Part shown: positions 7,990 through 15,889 of the stretch, in pieces
Layout: each line of letters opens with the position of its first letter
Position numbering within the stretch: position 1 is the first letter of the stretch
Assembly: GCA_934589835.1 (NCBI GenBank)
Contig: CAKTOK010000009.1
Span: 1-52,036 of the forward strand
Origin: an uncultured Oscillospiraceae bacterium
Lineage (GTDB): Bacteria > Bacillota > Clostridia > Oscillospirales > Oscillospiraceae
Direction of reading: 5' to 3'
Length of the DNA: 52,036 bases
Program-made: the position numbers and the translations under genes
Notes under the pieces: generated by a model
Told to the model about the DNA's origin: nothing
Seen by the model: the letters and a program-made list of their open reading frames with translations, nothing else
Database searches by the model: none

Positions 7990-8027
7990 GTTTCCCTGTT
8001 GACATCCGTCAAGGGAAACCGTATAAT
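7990..8027 (+). promoter_or_regulatory. Perfect-consensus promoter with a dyad straddling the -35 box
   Basis: TTGACA (7999-8004) and TATAAT (8022-8027), both exact consensus, are separated by 17 bases. An inverted repeat, GTTTCCCT (7990-7997) and AGGGAAAC (8012-8019), brackets the -35 element and could be an operator for a repressor acting in addition to the riboswitch. Confidence 0.88.
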
Positions 8028-8065
8028 GATATGCGGCGGCGTGGGCCGCCGGCCAATTCAATAGA

Positions 8066-8310
8066 AAGGTCCGAAGATGCTGTGTAGCCGCCTGCCGCAA
8101 CGGCCCTCAGGGGTCAGGCAGGGGCTTCAAAGGAACGGGGTGCAAAGCCCCGCGCGAACGGCACTGTGAGCGCAAGGACGTACCGAGGCGGCGGATGCCG
8201 CTGGGGCGAAAGCCCGCCATTGCAGAAACACTTCTGCGAGAAGGCAGGTCACGAACGAGGAGAGTCATCTCCGCGGCGCGAGTCAGAAGACTTACATGGA
8301 GGAGGACCAC
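8066..8310 (+). ncRNA. Cobalamin (B12) riboswitch aptamer
   Basis: The transcript starts near 8034. The aptamer is recognised from class features in order: a closing P1 stem GGTCC/GGACC (8068-8072 with 8304-8308), the core 'GGAACGGGGTGCAAAGCCCC', 'CGGCACTGTGAGCGCAAGG', a 'GCGAGAAGGC' block and the 3' conserved 'GAGTCAGAAGAC' (8280-8291). These correspond to the B12-box elements of the adenosylcobalamin-type class. It precedes terminator hairpins, so bound cobalamin should stop transcription of the downstream operon. Exact ends are approximate. Confidence 0.85.
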
Positions 8311-8356
8311 CAACAGCGGGCGCTCTCTCCGTGATGTATGGATTAGGCAGGAGTAG

Positions 8357-8397
8357 GCGCCGACGCCTCCCGACAGGGGAGACGGCCGGCGCTTTTT
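8357..8397 (+). terminator. Riboswitch expression-platform terminator
   Basis: GCGCCG (8357-8362) pairs with CGGCGC (ending 8392), with an inner CCTCCC/GGGAG stem, followed by TTTTT at 8393-8397. It lies about 50 bases after the aptamer, the usual place for OFF control by cobalamin. Confidence 0.75.
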
Positions 8398-8410
8398 CTG
8401 TGGCAGACCC

Positions 8411-8450
8411 CGCTGGTCATGCTCCGGAAACGGAGCGGGACCGGCGTTTT
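8411..8450 (+). terminator. Second terminator-like hairpin in the B12 leader
   Basis: CGCT-GGTC-AT-GCTCCG, a GAAA tetraloop and CGGAGC-GG-GACC-GGCG form a long interrupted stem (8411-8446), immediately followed by TTTT. It may back up the first terminator. Confidence 0.55.
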
Positions 8451-8474
8451 CTGCGTATGGACTTGTCAGGTCGG

Positions 8475-8604
8475 GACGGCTTTGCCGTCTGCTTTCCATC
8501 TGGGCGGGAGGGGCTGCGGCCTCTCCCGCCCTCTCTCTCTTATGTGGAATGACAAGCCGCTGCCGTTGGCCAAGGGAGCCTTACCCCTTTATCCGCGTGT
8601 GCGG
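8475..8604 (+). other. Remaining structured leader of the B12 operon
   Basis: There is no gene here. Further hairpins occur at 8475-8489 (GACGGC/GCCGTC), 8502-8531 (GGGCGGGAG/CTCCCGCCC) and 8593-8604 (CCGC/GCGG) before the strong AAGGAGGAG ribosome site at 8627-8635. The whole leader is about 600 bases. Confidence 0.5.
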
Positions 8605-8640
8605 TGGAGATAGAGAAGATTCATATAAGGAGGAGTTCAC

Positions 8641-11600
8641 ATGAACAACAGGAAAAGCATGGGCCAGCGTGTGTCGGCCCTGCTTTTGACGCTGGTCCTG
8701 TGCCTGACCATGGTGCCGCAGCTGGCCTTTGCCGCCGGCTGCGTGACTGCGTCCGCCGACGCGGCCACCGCCTATACGGTCAAGACCGGCCAGCAGCTGG
8801 CCATCGACCTGACCGAGGTGTTTTCCGACGCCTCGGGCCACGAGCTGACCTATACGCTGGATGACGGCAATTACGGCACCCAGACCAAGATCGCAGCCAA
8901 CGCGGCCAACGGTCACCAGACGCTGTACTTTGCCAACCCCACTGCGGGCACCTATACCCCCACGGTGACGGCCGCCTGCAAGCAGGGCGGCACGACGTCC
9001 GTGCGCTTCACCATCACGGTGGAGGCCGGCGCGGCGGGGGATGCCGCTCAGTACGGCTACGATGAGACGCCGGCGGATACGGTATCCGTCTACGTCACCA
9101 TCTCCAGCGACGGCGTGCCCCTGACGGCTACGGACGGCACGGTGCTGTCCCATTTGAAGGTGGACGTGCCCTACTTCGATCTGGACAAGCAGGGCCTGTC
9201 CGACTACTACCGCTACGGCACCAAGAACGGCAGCGGCGCCTATGTCAACGAGGAGCTGGTCAAGCGCCCCACCGCCCTGCACCTGTATCTCTACCTGCTG
9301 GGCGTGTACTATCTGGGCCTGTCTCCGGAGGAGGTCACCTCCGGTGCGGAGCAGATCGTGGGCCATGACGGCGGCATGGGCGTGTACAGCATGAACGGCA
9401 GCCGGGCCTATGACGACACGAAGCTGGCGCTGAACATCACCGGCAGCGCTACCTCCCTCTATATGCAGCAGTTCTGGGGCCACGATGAGAACCTCATGTA
9501 CTACCGCAACCACGTCTATCCCCTGATGAGCGCCGGCTGGGGCAGCACGGCGGACTATATCCTGCTGTCCGACGGCGATACCATTGATCTGGCCATGTTC
9601 AGCGACTGGCAGTTCTGGACCAGAGGCGCCTTCGCCGCCTTCAACGAGGACGACTACACCGTGATGGCCGACCAGCCCCTGACGTTCCAGACCGTCAAGT
9701 ATGAAACGCGGTCCGTGGCCGACGGCGGCTCGGAGTCCTTCCGGCCCATCACCGGCCTGAACGTCACCGTCTATGACGCCGACTGGCAGCCGGTGGGCAC
9801 CGTGGAGGCCGACAGCGGGAACCGCTACACCTACACCTTCTCTCAGGCGGGCACCTACTACCTGATGGCCGCCGATGCCAATGCCGGCACGGGCGATGCC
9901 TGCTACGCGCCTGCCACCGCCAAGGTGACGGTGACATCCGCGCCGGTCCCCACCCGCAAGGCGGACTATCCCGCGGAGACGACGGCCACGGTCCAGACCA
10001 ACAGGGCCTATCTCCTGAGCGACCTCCAGAGCGGCAGGATCTTCCAGCCGGCGGACGGTCAGAAGCTGACCTATGAGAATTACTACTACCAGCGCTCCAC
10101 CGACGGCGGCAAGACCTGGAGTCCCATGACCCGGTTCACCAGCGCCCTGTTCGGCGCCACCACCATCCAGATCACGGAGCAGGCCGAGGGCGTCTACACC
10201 TACCGGTTCTGCGCCTCCCATGACGGCAAGAACTTCTCCGCCGACACCTGGACCCTGACCCTCACCGTGGAGGACGCCCCCGTGATGGACTTCACCTTCC
10301 TGGTGGGGCAGGACTACACCGGCGCGTATCCCACCATCAAGCTCTACACCGTGGAGCAGGATAAGGACGGCAACGAGGTGCTGGGCAAGGAGCTGGAGAA
10401 CTGCTTCCTGTACAGCAATTTCACCGGCACCCTGCCGGAGGGCGAGGCGGCCTACGACCCCGCCGCCGGTAAGCTGGCCAACAACTACCAGACGTTCTAC
10501 GCCCGCCTCACCGCCGGACGCTACGGCTACCGTGCCTTTACGGCCGACGGTACGGCGCTGGGCGGCATGATGCTGGATCTGCCCACCGATACCAACGTGG
10601 ACGGCCTGGCCGGCGGCGGCACCAACATCTATCTCCAGTGCGTATCCTTCTACACCAGCAGCAAGAAGCTGGACAAAACCTACTTCACGGCGGATGAGTA
10701 TCATGTGCGGGTGGACTGCCCCATCATGAAGACCTCCTGCGCCATGGGCGATGTCTATAGCAAGGGCAATTACGCCTACTATCCCACCGTGCTGTACGCT
10801 GCGGGCAACGCCTGCCTGTACAACTCCTACGGCTATCCCGACATTGACGGCTATATCTTTACCCAGAACATCAACCAGACCTTCCCTGCCAGCTACCGTG
10901 CCGGCACCAAGACGGTGAACATCAACACCGCCGTCGAACTGACCGTCACCGTCCCTGACAACGCCGAATTCGGCCTGTACTTCCAGTGGAACAACTTCAA
11001 CACCACGGAGGTGGCTCCCGACTGGGGCGACGCGGACGCGCCCTATGCCGACCGCTGGAAGGACAATGGCAACGGCACCAAGACCGCCACCTATTTCATC
11101 TCCAAGAGCAACAGCAACTACACCTGGCGCCTCAGCGATGCGGCCCATGTGACACAGGCGGGCTGGCTCGGCTCCGTGGCCGCCGCCAAGGAGATGACCT
11201 TCGCCTTCGGGGAGGATGCCGCCACCGATCGCCGCTCCCACGATTTCAGCCAGCTGGGGACGCAGACCAGCAAGCGCGACGAGGCGGATCTGCAGGTGAA
11301 TCTGGACCCCAGCGGCTACGAGGCGATCTCCGGCACCACCCGTGTCCGGGCCTACCGCCACTGGCAGCTCATCAACTCTGATGCCGGCAACATTATGGTG
11401 GAGCCTGACTTCCACTGGGATGTAGCCGCCGGCGACGCCACGCTTGAAACGGTGAATGGCGGCAACGCCACCGCCAACTGGGCGGACGTGACCCCGGGCA
11501 CGCAGGACTCTATCCTCACCGTCTATTATGACAGCGTGGACGTGAACCCCGGCAGCCACGGCACCCACGGCGGCCTGTTTCCCGCCACCAGCCCCGCCCG

Positions 11601-13755
11601 TGTGGGCGTCATCGTGGTGGGCGGCGCCGATGTGACGCACGGCACCGCCGATGCGGACGTGGACTTTAACATGAAGGCGGGCGCTACCACCACCCGCTCC
11701 ATGGACTGGGACTACAACTATGATACCTGGTTCTACGGCGCCAACGAAACGGACCCCACGCTGGACTTTGCGGTAAAGGCCACCGGTGACGTGACGGTGG
11801 AGTACGCCTTTGTCACCACCACCGACAGCATGACCACCAGCGTCTCCGATTTCCGCACCGTTTCCGCCTCCAACGGCCGCTACGCCGTGCCGCTGGCCGC
11901 GTTCAATACCTCCGGCAACGGGATGGGCGGCACCGTCATCATCAAAATGACCGACTATACCGGCGTCAGCTACCGTCTGGTGCGGGTGGCCAAGGTCACC
12001 ATCACGGCGGAGAACGTCAGCAACCCCGGCGAGGATCTCATGCCCGGCGATCAGGTGAAGCTGAGCTTCCGCGGGATGTACCGCGCCGTCAACAAGATCT
12101 CCGGCGTGTTCAATCCCACCATATTCGAGGCCCACTACTCTGCGGGCGATGCGGACAACAAGGGCACGCTGGGCCAGTACCAGCGCATGGACAACGTCAC
12201 CGTCACCGCCACCGTCCCCGAGGATGTGTCCTTTGCCGACGGTGCAGAGACAGCGGAATACGTTTTCACCAACGGCTATACCTACGGCTCCATGTACTCC
12301 GCCGCCAACCCCTTCGCGTTCCTCTATAACATGACGGACGCCGGCGTGGGCACCAACTTCAACGCCGTCACCGTCACCTACTATCTGAACCACTATGCCG
12401 ATGCCGTGGTCACCGTCCACCGCAAGGTCACCTATGACGTGGCCCTGCGCGTTACCGACGGCAACGGCAAGACCCTGACCGGCGTGACCGTCGCATTGAC
12501 CGATGCCGATGGCAGCGCCTGCGAGGCCGGCAGCAACGGCCGCTTCACCTTGGGCTACGGCCGCTACGCCTACACTCTCAGTAAGTCCGGCTATGTTACC
12601 GCGCGGGGCAGCTTCTCTCTGGGCAGCGCCGACGCGGACCGCGTGAAGAACGGCGTCCTGACCATCGGCGCATCCATGGATGCTGCGGGCGCCAACAGCT
12701 GGGACGGCAAGACCCTCACCCAGCCCCAAACCGATGAGAACGGCGTCTATCAGATCGGCACCGGCGCGGAGCTGGCGTGGTTCGCCGCCAACGGCGGCAA
12801 GAGCTCCGCCGTCCTCACCGCCGATATCGAGCTGGCAGGCTGCGACTGGACCCCCATGAGCAAGCTCTACGGCAGCTTTGACGGACAGGGCCACGTGATC
12901 CGCAACCTGTACGTCAACAAGGCCAGCTATCCGCTGGGCCTGTTCGGCTATCTGCAATCCGGCGCGTCCGTGACCCGTCTTGGCGTCACCGGCGATGTGA
13001 TCTGCTCCGCCAAGAGCAACGCGCAGGCCGGCGGCATCGCGGGCTACATGAACGACAACAGCTCCGTCACCCAGTGCTGGAGCGCCGTGAACGTCACCAC
13101 CGCCAAGCACGGCGGCGGCATCGCGGGCTACGCGGCCAACGGCGCGGCCATCACCGACTGCTACGCCACCGGCACGATCCGCACCACCGCCGCCAACGAG
13201 TGCTATCTGGGCGGTATCGTGGGCGCGGGCTTCAGCCGTACCGCCGGCGCGACCCTCACCAACTGCTATACCACCTCCACCGTCATCGGCAGCGGCAATA
13301 CCGCCTCCTATGTGGGCGGCCTGTCCGCCGTCAGTGCGGAGGCCAAATACGTCAACAGCTACTATCTGGCGGGGACCGTCTCCGGCGGAAGCCCCAAGTA
13401 CGGCGTCACCGGCCTGGGCGTTGCCAAGACCGCCGACGAGCTGAAGGCGCTGGCGGAAACGCTGGGCGAGCGCTTCGCCGCCGATCCCCGCGGCAAGCTG
13501 AACAGCGGCTATCCCATTCTGGCGTGGCAGGTCGTTGACATCCCCGTGATCCCCGGCGATGTCAACGATGACGGCACGGTGGACGATGCGGACGCCGCCA
13601 TGGTCTACGCCTTCGTCAACGCCAAGCTGACACCCAACGACCTGCAATCCGCCGCCGCCGACGTCAACGGTGACGGGAAGATCACCGCCGCCGACGCGGA
13701 GCTGATCTACGCCTTCTATCTCGGTGAGATCAAGTCTCTCACCGCCAATAACTGA
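8641..13755 (+). CDS. Large secreted multidomain protein with GLUG motifs and C-terminal dockerin, 1704 aa
   Basis: First gene after the B12 riboswitch. The ATG at 8641 follows AAGGAGGAG. A signal peptide ends in 'PQLAFAAGC' (~residue 31). Residues ~147-335 ('VSVYVTISSDGVPL', 'GTVLSHLKVDVPYFDLD', 'ILLSDGDTIDLAMFSDW') look like an expanded DUF4430, the fold of the transcobalamin C-terminal domain; this is tentative. Ig-like and beta-sandwich segments follow. Residues ~1359-1590 form a beta-helix-like module with GLUG motifs ('AGGIAGYMNDNSSVTQC', 'GGGIAGYAANGAAITDC'). The C-terminus (~1637-1700) is a type I dockerin with two calcium loops, 'DVNDDGTVDDADAAMVYAF' and 'DVNGDGKITAADAELIYAF'. No membrane anchor is seen, so it is probably held by a cohesin partner. 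It is 14 bases from the next gene. Confidence 0.88.
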   Translation: MNNRKSMGQRVSALLLTLVLCLTMVPQLAFAAGCVTASADAATAYTVKTGQQLAIDLTEVFSDASGHELTYTLDDGNYGTQTKIAANAANGHQTLYFANPTAGTYTPTVTAACKQGGTTSVRFTITVEAGAAGDAAQYGYDETPADTVSVYVTISSDGVPLTATDGTVLSHLKVDVPYFDLDKQGLSDYYRYGTKNGSGAYVNEELVKRPTALHLYLYLLGVYYLGLSPEEVTSGAEQIVGHDGGMGVYSMNGSRAYDDTKLALNITGSATSLYMQQFWGHDENLMYYRNHVYPLMSAGWGSTADYILLSDGDTIDLAMFSDWQFWTRGAFAAFNEDDYTVMADQPLTFQTVKYETRSVADGGSESFRPITGLNVTVYDADWQPVGTVEADSGNRYTYTFSQAGTYYLMAADANAGTGDACYAPATAKVTVTSAPVPTRKADYPAETTATVQTNRAYLLSDLQSGRIFQPADGQKLTYENYYYQRSTDGGKTWSPMTRFTSALFGATTIQITEQAEGVYTYRFCASHDGKNFSADTWTLTLTVEDAPVMDFTFLVGQDYTGAYPTIKLYTVEQDKDGNEVLGKELENCFLYSNFTGTLPEGEAAYDPAAGKLANNYQTFYARLTAGRYGYRAFTADGTALGGMMLDLPTDTNVDGLAGGGTNIYLQCVSFYTSSKKLDKTYFTADEYHVRVDCPIMKTSCAMGDVYSKGNYAYYPTVLYAAGNACLYNSYGYPDIDGYIFTQNINQTFPASYRAGTKTVNINTAVELTVTVPDNAEFGLYFQWNNFNTTEVAPDWGDADAPYADRWKDNGNGTKTATYFISKSNSNYTWRLSDAAHVTQAGWLGSVAAAKEMTFAFGEDAATDRRSHDFSQLGTQTSKRDEADLQVNLDPSGYEAISGTTRVRAYRHWQLINSDAGNIMVEPDFHWDVAAGDATLETVNGGNATANWADVTPGTQDSILTVYYDSVDVNPGSHGTHGGLFPATSPARVGVIVVGGADVTHGTADADVDFNMKAGATTTRSMDWDYNYDTWFYGANETDPTLDFAVKATGDVTVEYAFVTTTDSMTTSVSDFRTVSASNGRYAVPLAAFNTSGNGMGGTVIIKMTDYTGVSYRLVRVAKVTITAENVSNPGEDLMPGDQVKLSFRGMYRAVNKISGVFNPTIFEAHYSAGDADNKGTLGQYQRMDNVTVTATVPEDVSFADGAETAEYVFTNGYTYGSMYSAANPFAFLYNMTDAGVGTNFNAVTVTYYLNHYADAVVTVHRKVTYDVALRVTDGNGKTLTGVTVALTDADGSACEAGSNGRFTLGYGRYAYTLSKSGYVTARGSFSLGSADADRVKNGVLTIGASMDAAGANSWDGKTLTQPQTDENGVYQIGTGAELAWFAANGGKSSAVLTADIELAGCDWTPMSKLYGSFDGQGHVIRNLYVNKASYPLGLFGYLQSGASVTRLGVTGDVICSAKSNAQAGGIAGYMNDNSSVTQCWSAVNVTTAKHGGGIAGYAANGAAITDCYATGTIRTTAANECYLGGIVGAGFSRTAGATLTNCYTTSTVIGSGNTASYVGGLSAVSAEAKYVNSYYLAGTVSGGSPKYGVTGLGVAKTADELKALAETLGERFAADPRGKLNSGYPILAWQVVDIPVIPGDVNDDGTVDDADAAMVYAFVNAKLTPNDLQSAAADVNGDGKITAADAELIYAFYLGEIKSLTANN

Positions 13756-13769
13756 GGAGGGAAACAGAC

Positions 13770-15728
13770 ATGAAAAAATTCGTATCCTTCCTGCTGGCAC
13801 TGGTCCTCACCCTGAGCCTGACCCCCCATGCGCTGGCCGCCGTCATCGTTCCGGCATCGGACGTGACCGAGGCCGCCGCGGGCCAGACCGTCAAGCTGAC
13901 GGTCACGGCCTCCCAGGACGAGCCGCTCACCGGCGTGGTGTGCCTGAACTATCGGGTGTACTTCGATGAGGAAGCCGTCGAGCTGGACGCTGCCGCCTGC
14001 ACCGCCGGTGCGGAGGGCGTCCGCCTGACGGAGAAAAAGACCGCTGCCGACGGCAGGACCTATTACGCCGTGTCCCTGCTGGATCCCACCAGTAAGGGCC
14101 TGACCGTCACCGGCGACCTGTATACGCTGGCCTTCCGTGTGAAGGACGGCGCGCTGGCCGGCAGCGAGACGGCCTTCACCGTGGAAAAGGCCCATGTCTA
14201 CACCATTGCCGACGGCGCCATGCAGCCCGTGGACAACGGCGCTGTGGACAGCAGCACCGTGACGGTGAAGATCGTCTCCGGCATCCCCTACGATGTGACC
14301 ATGACCGCCGCCCAGGCGGAGGAGAAGGGCATCACCGTGACGTGGGAGGCCGCCGCCAACGCCGTGACCTACACGGTCTACCGCAAGGTCGCCGGTACCA
14401 ACAACTGGGTCATCATCGCCCGTAACGTGGACGGCACCAGCTACACCGACGCCACGGTCAAGGCCGGTGAGAGCTACACCTACACCGTCCGCGGCGTGGC
14501 CGCCGACGGCAGGACCATGAGCAAGGGCTACGACCATACCGGCGTCACCGCCAGGGCGTACAGCGCCTCCACCGTCCCCGCCGATGTGACCATGACCGCC
14601 GCCAAGGCCAATATCGGCAGCATCACCGTGACGTGGGAGGCCGCCGAGGGCGCCAAGACCTACACGGTCTACCGCAAGCCCACCGGCACCAACAGCTGGG
14701 CCATCATCGCCCGCAGCGTGGGCGGCACCAGCTATGACGACACCACGGCCAAGGTCGGTGAGAGCTATACCTACACCGTCCGCGGCGTAGCACCCGACGG
14801 CAAGACCATGAGCAAGAGCTATGACCGCACCGGCGTTACCGCCGCCATGACCGCCGCCGTGGCCACCCCCGCCGATGTGACCATGACCACCGCCAAGGCA
14901 GCCACCGGCAGCATCACCGTGATGTGGGAGGCCGCCGAGAACGCCAAGACCTATGTGGTCTACCGCAAGGCTGCCAGTACCAACAACTGGGCCATCATCG
15001 CCCGCAATGTGACCGGCACGTCCTACACCGACAGCACCGTGAGCGCCGGTGAGAGCTACACCTACACGGTGCGCGGCGTGGCGTCCGACGGCAAGACCAT
15101 GAGCCGCAGCTACGACCACGACGGCGTCACCGCCAGCGTGCCCGCCTCCCGCGTGCCCGCCGACGTGACCATGGTCTCCGCCAAGGCGGATTCCGCCGGT
15201 ATTCTGGTGACGTGGAAGGCCGCCTCCGCCGCCCAGACCTACACGGTCTACCGCAAGCTGGCCGGCACCAATAACTGGGCGATCGTGGCCCGCAGCGTCA
15301 CCGGTACGGCGTGGAAGGACATCAGCGCCGTCAGGGGCACGCCCTACACCTACACCGTCCGCGGTGTGGCCGTGGATGGCCGGACCATGAGCAAGGGCTA
15401 TGACCGTACCGGCGTCACCGACACGGTCACCAAGGCCTCCGCCATGCCCGCCGACGTGACCATGACCGCCGCCAAGGCCGGCAGCGCCGGTATCACCGTG
15501 ACGTGGGAGTACGCGCTGGATGCCAGGACCTACACGGTCTACCGCAAGCCCGCCGGTACCAATAGCTGGGCCATCATCGCCCGCAATGTGACCGGTACGT
15601 CCTACACGGACAAGACCGCCTCCGCCGGCGAGAGATACACCTACACCGTGCGCGGCGTGGCCGCCGATGGCAAGACCATGAGCCGCAGCTATGACCGCAC
15701 CGGCGTCACCGCCGCGATGCCCAAGTAA
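13770..15728 (+). CDS. Secreted cohesin-like protein with five FN3-like repeats, 652 aa
   Basis: The ATG at 13770 follows GGAGGG; the signal peptide ends in 'TPHALAA'. Residues ~25-170 have the cohesin pattern: 'AAGQTVKLTVTAS', 'LNYRVYFDEEAVELDA', 'GDLYTLAFRVKDGAL' and a final strand before 'VDSSTVTVKI'. Five tandem domains of about 97 aa follow (from 14292, 14583, 14874, 15162 and 15453), each containing 'YTVYRK', 'WAIIARN', 'GESYTYTVRGVA' and 'SYDRTGVTA', an FN3-like fold. A cohesin would bind the dockerins of the two flanking secreted proteins, making this the scaffold. No sortase signal or membrane segment is present at the C-terminus. The cohesin call rests on pattern only; a generic carbohydrate-binding or Ig-like fold is the alternative. 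Confidence 0.82.
   Translation: MKKFVSFLLALVLTLSLTPHALAAVIVPASDVTEAAAGQTVKLTVTASQDEPLTGVVCLNYRVYFDEEAVELDAAACTAGAEGVRLTEKKTAADGRTYYAVSLLDPTSKGLTVTGDLYTLAFRVKDGALAGSETAFTVEKAHVYTIADGAMQPVDNGAVDSSTVTVKIVSGIPYDVTMTAAQAEEKGITVTWEAAANAVTYTVYRKVAGTNNWVIIARNVDGTSYTDATVKAGESYTYTVRGVAADGRTMSKGYDHTGVTARAYSASTVPADVTMTAAKANIGSITVTWEAAEGAKTYTVYRKPTGTNSWAIIARSVGGTSYDDTTAKVGESYTYTVRGVAPDGKTMSKSYDRTGVTAAMTAAVATPADVTMTTAKAATGSITVMWEAAENAKTYVVYRKAASTNNWAIIARNVTGTSYTDSTVSAGESYTYTVRGVASDGKTMSRSYDHDGVTASVPASRVPADVTMVSAKADSAGILVTWKAASAAQTYTVYRKLAGTNNWAIVARSVTGTAWKDISAVRGTPYTYTVRGVAVDGRTMSKGYDRTGVTDTVTKASAMPADVTMTAAKAGSAGITVTWEYALDARTYTVYRKPAGTNSWAIIARNVTGTSYTDKTASAGERYTYTVRGVAADGKTMSRSYDRTGVTAAMPK
14292..15725 (+). 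repeat. Five tandem ~291-bp repeats coding for FN3-like domains
   Basis: Unit starts are spaced 291, 291, 288 and 291 bases apart. Long stretches (for example around 'TCACCGTGACGTGGGAGG' and 'CCTACACCGTCCGCGGCGT') are nearly identical between units, implying recent duplication or ongoing homogenisation. Confidence 0.9.
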
Positions 15729-15752
15729 CACACGCATCCATACTGAACTGAC

Positions 15753-15855
15753 CCTCTGCCGCTCCTGCCTTCGGGCAGGAGCGGCAGAGGAGAACTGCAC
15801 ATCAACAGCACCCGACGGGCGCTGTTCTGTGCGTTTCTGAGGGGAACGCAGAGAA
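15753..15855 (+). other. 17-bp UUCG-capped hairpin and following hairpins between two operon genes
   Basis: Arms 15753-15769 and 15774-15790 are perfectly complementary (CCTCTGCCGCTCCTGCC) around a TTCG loop closed by C-G, an unusually stable structure. No U-tract follows, so it is better explained as an mRNA-processing, stability or partial attenuation element than as a terminator. Another near-perfect hairpin, GTTCTGTGCGTT with AACGCAGAGAAC, lies at about 15822-15855. No promoter is obvious in the 161-base gap. Confidence 0.7.
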
Positions 15856-15889
15856 CAGCCTCTGTCCGCTGCAAACAGGAGGAATTACC

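Noticed and set aside
8581..13800. 1739-codon open frame on the minus strand opposite the first B12-operon gene
   Set aside because: It is a GC-driven antisense shadow: low-complexity Gly/Val/His-rich product, no domains, no ribosome site, while the plus strand has a signal peptide and dockerin.
14292..15725. CRISPR-like tandem repetition
   Set aside because: Repeat units are contiguous protein-coding FN3-like domains of ~291 bases without spacers.
15753..15790. Rho-independent terminator between the second and third B12-operon genes
   Set aside because: The stem is strong but is not followed by a U-tract, so I list it as a structural element rather than a terminator.
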